NCBI GenBank assembly: GCA_037142475.1
Contig: JBAXAR010000112.1
Span: 1 to 6,374, forward strand
DNA length: 6,374 nucleotides
Source of the DNA: CAIUMH01 sp037142475
GTDB taxonomy: Bacteria; Actinomycetota; Acidimicrobiia; Acidimicrobiales; RAAP-2
Reading direction: 5' to 3'
This document shows, in pieces, positions 6,235-6,374 of this stretch. Numbering within the stretch: position 1 is the first letter of the stretch; each line of letters starts with the position of its first letter. Made by a program: the position numbers and the translations under genes. Below the pieces are notes generated by a model. That model saw nothing but the letters and a program-made list of their open reading frames with translations, was not told where the DNA came from and ran no database searches.

Positions 6235-6312
6235 AGGGTTCGGCAGGAACCCTCAGGAGGTGGAGCTTGCCTCCGACCTCGGGTCATGCAAGAGCGAAGG
6301 CAATTCCTTCGC
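6235..6312 (+). ncRNA. three consecutive hairpins, candidate structured RNA or mRNA leader
   Basis: Stem 1: AGGGTTC (6235-6241) with GAACCCT (6247-6253). Stem 2: GAGGTGGAG (6257-6265) with CTCC and ACCTC (6271-6280), nine pairs with one bulged G. Stem 3: GCGAAGG (6294-6300) with CCTTCGC (6306-6312). All loops are 5 nt. Stem 2 sequesters most of AGGAGGTG (6255-6262), a perfect complement of the usual 16S 3' end, which suggests the plus strand is the RNA and that the stem could gate translation. I cannot match it to a known RNA family. The strand and the RNA nature are inferred from structure only. Confidence 0.28.
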
Positions 6313-6374
6313 CAGCGACTGTAAAAGCAGGCGGGCATCGGAGAGAGTTCGTGGCGTAAACGCTTCTGGCTGCC

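Larger units (their letters stand above)
5683..6374. other. gene-poor upstream region rich in inverted repeats
   Basis: About 690 nt with no ORF that looks like a known protein on either strand; the longer open frames are Arg/Trp-rich or lack ribosome binding sites. No rRNA, tRNA, tmRNA, SRP RNA or RNase P RNA core motifs are recognisable. It holds overlapping small palindromes at 5695-5718, one possible short plus-strand gene, at least eight separate dyads, and an AT-rich patch at 6055-6066. It may be a divergent intergenic region containing a small RNA or the leader of a plus-strand gene beyond the right edge. Confidence 0.5.

Noticed and set aside
6257..6262. CCACCTCCT on the minus strand as the 3' end of a 16S rRNA gene
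   Set aside because: The flanking sequence does not match the conserved 16S end (GGATCACCTCCTTT) and no rRNA sequence is present.
6187..6326. Two CTGTAAAA octamers (6187-6194, 6319-6326), the first giving a TAAAAT -10-like hexamer
   Set aside because: No -35 element at 16-18 bp, and two copies of an 8-mer are weak evidence, so I do not call a plus-strand promoter.
6214..6374. Glycine-riboswitch-like scraps (GAAGGGA...CCCTCAGG at 6228-6257 and CGGAGAGAG near 6339-6347)
   Set aside because: The short strings resemble parts of the glycine aptamer, but the P1 partner is missing for the first, the spacing between the two is far too long for the tandem form, and the core GAAGGnGCAA is not present in the window.

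Overview
The window is the 5' part of a division and cell wall (dcw) cluster, read entirely on the minus strand. The order, in the direction of transcription, is mraZ (5594-5178), rsmH (5007-4036), ftsL (4039-3611), ftsI (3611-1527), murE (1459-20), and then the first codons of a further gene at the left edge, expected to be murF. High GC content, a meso-diaminopimelate signature in MurE, a long Pro/Arg-rich cytoplasmic tail on FtsI and a short, divergent FtsL all point to an actinobacterium. The style would suit a deep-branching lineage such as Acidimicrobiia, but that placement is inference; no taxonomic search was possible.

Right to left: 5683-6374 holds no confident gene. It contains an unusual number of inverted repeats, one plausible 48-codon plus-strand ORF with a good ribosome binding site (5821-5967), and a group of three hairpins near the right edge that encloses a perfect 8-nt anti-SD complement. 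Next is a compact control region for the cluster (5628-5682): a near-consensus sigma-70-type promoter overlapped by five 10-bp units, four carrying TGGAG. This matches the known architecture of MraZ operators, so MraZ probably represses its own operon. From there genes follow each other closely: ftsL starts inside the rsmH stop (ATGA), ftsI starts on the ftsL stop (TGATG), and murE follows ftsI after 67 nt. The only larger internal gap is 170 nt between mraZ and rsmH, and it is in frame with rsmH and partly looks coding.

Together the genes supply a transcription factor for the cluster, a ribosomal RNA methyltransferase, a divisome scaffold subunit, the septal transpeptidase and the ligase that adds the third amino acid of the peptidoglycan stem peptide. 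The most useful observations are the MraZ operator/promoter layout, the uncertain rsmH N-terminus, and the structured, gene-poor stretch upstream.
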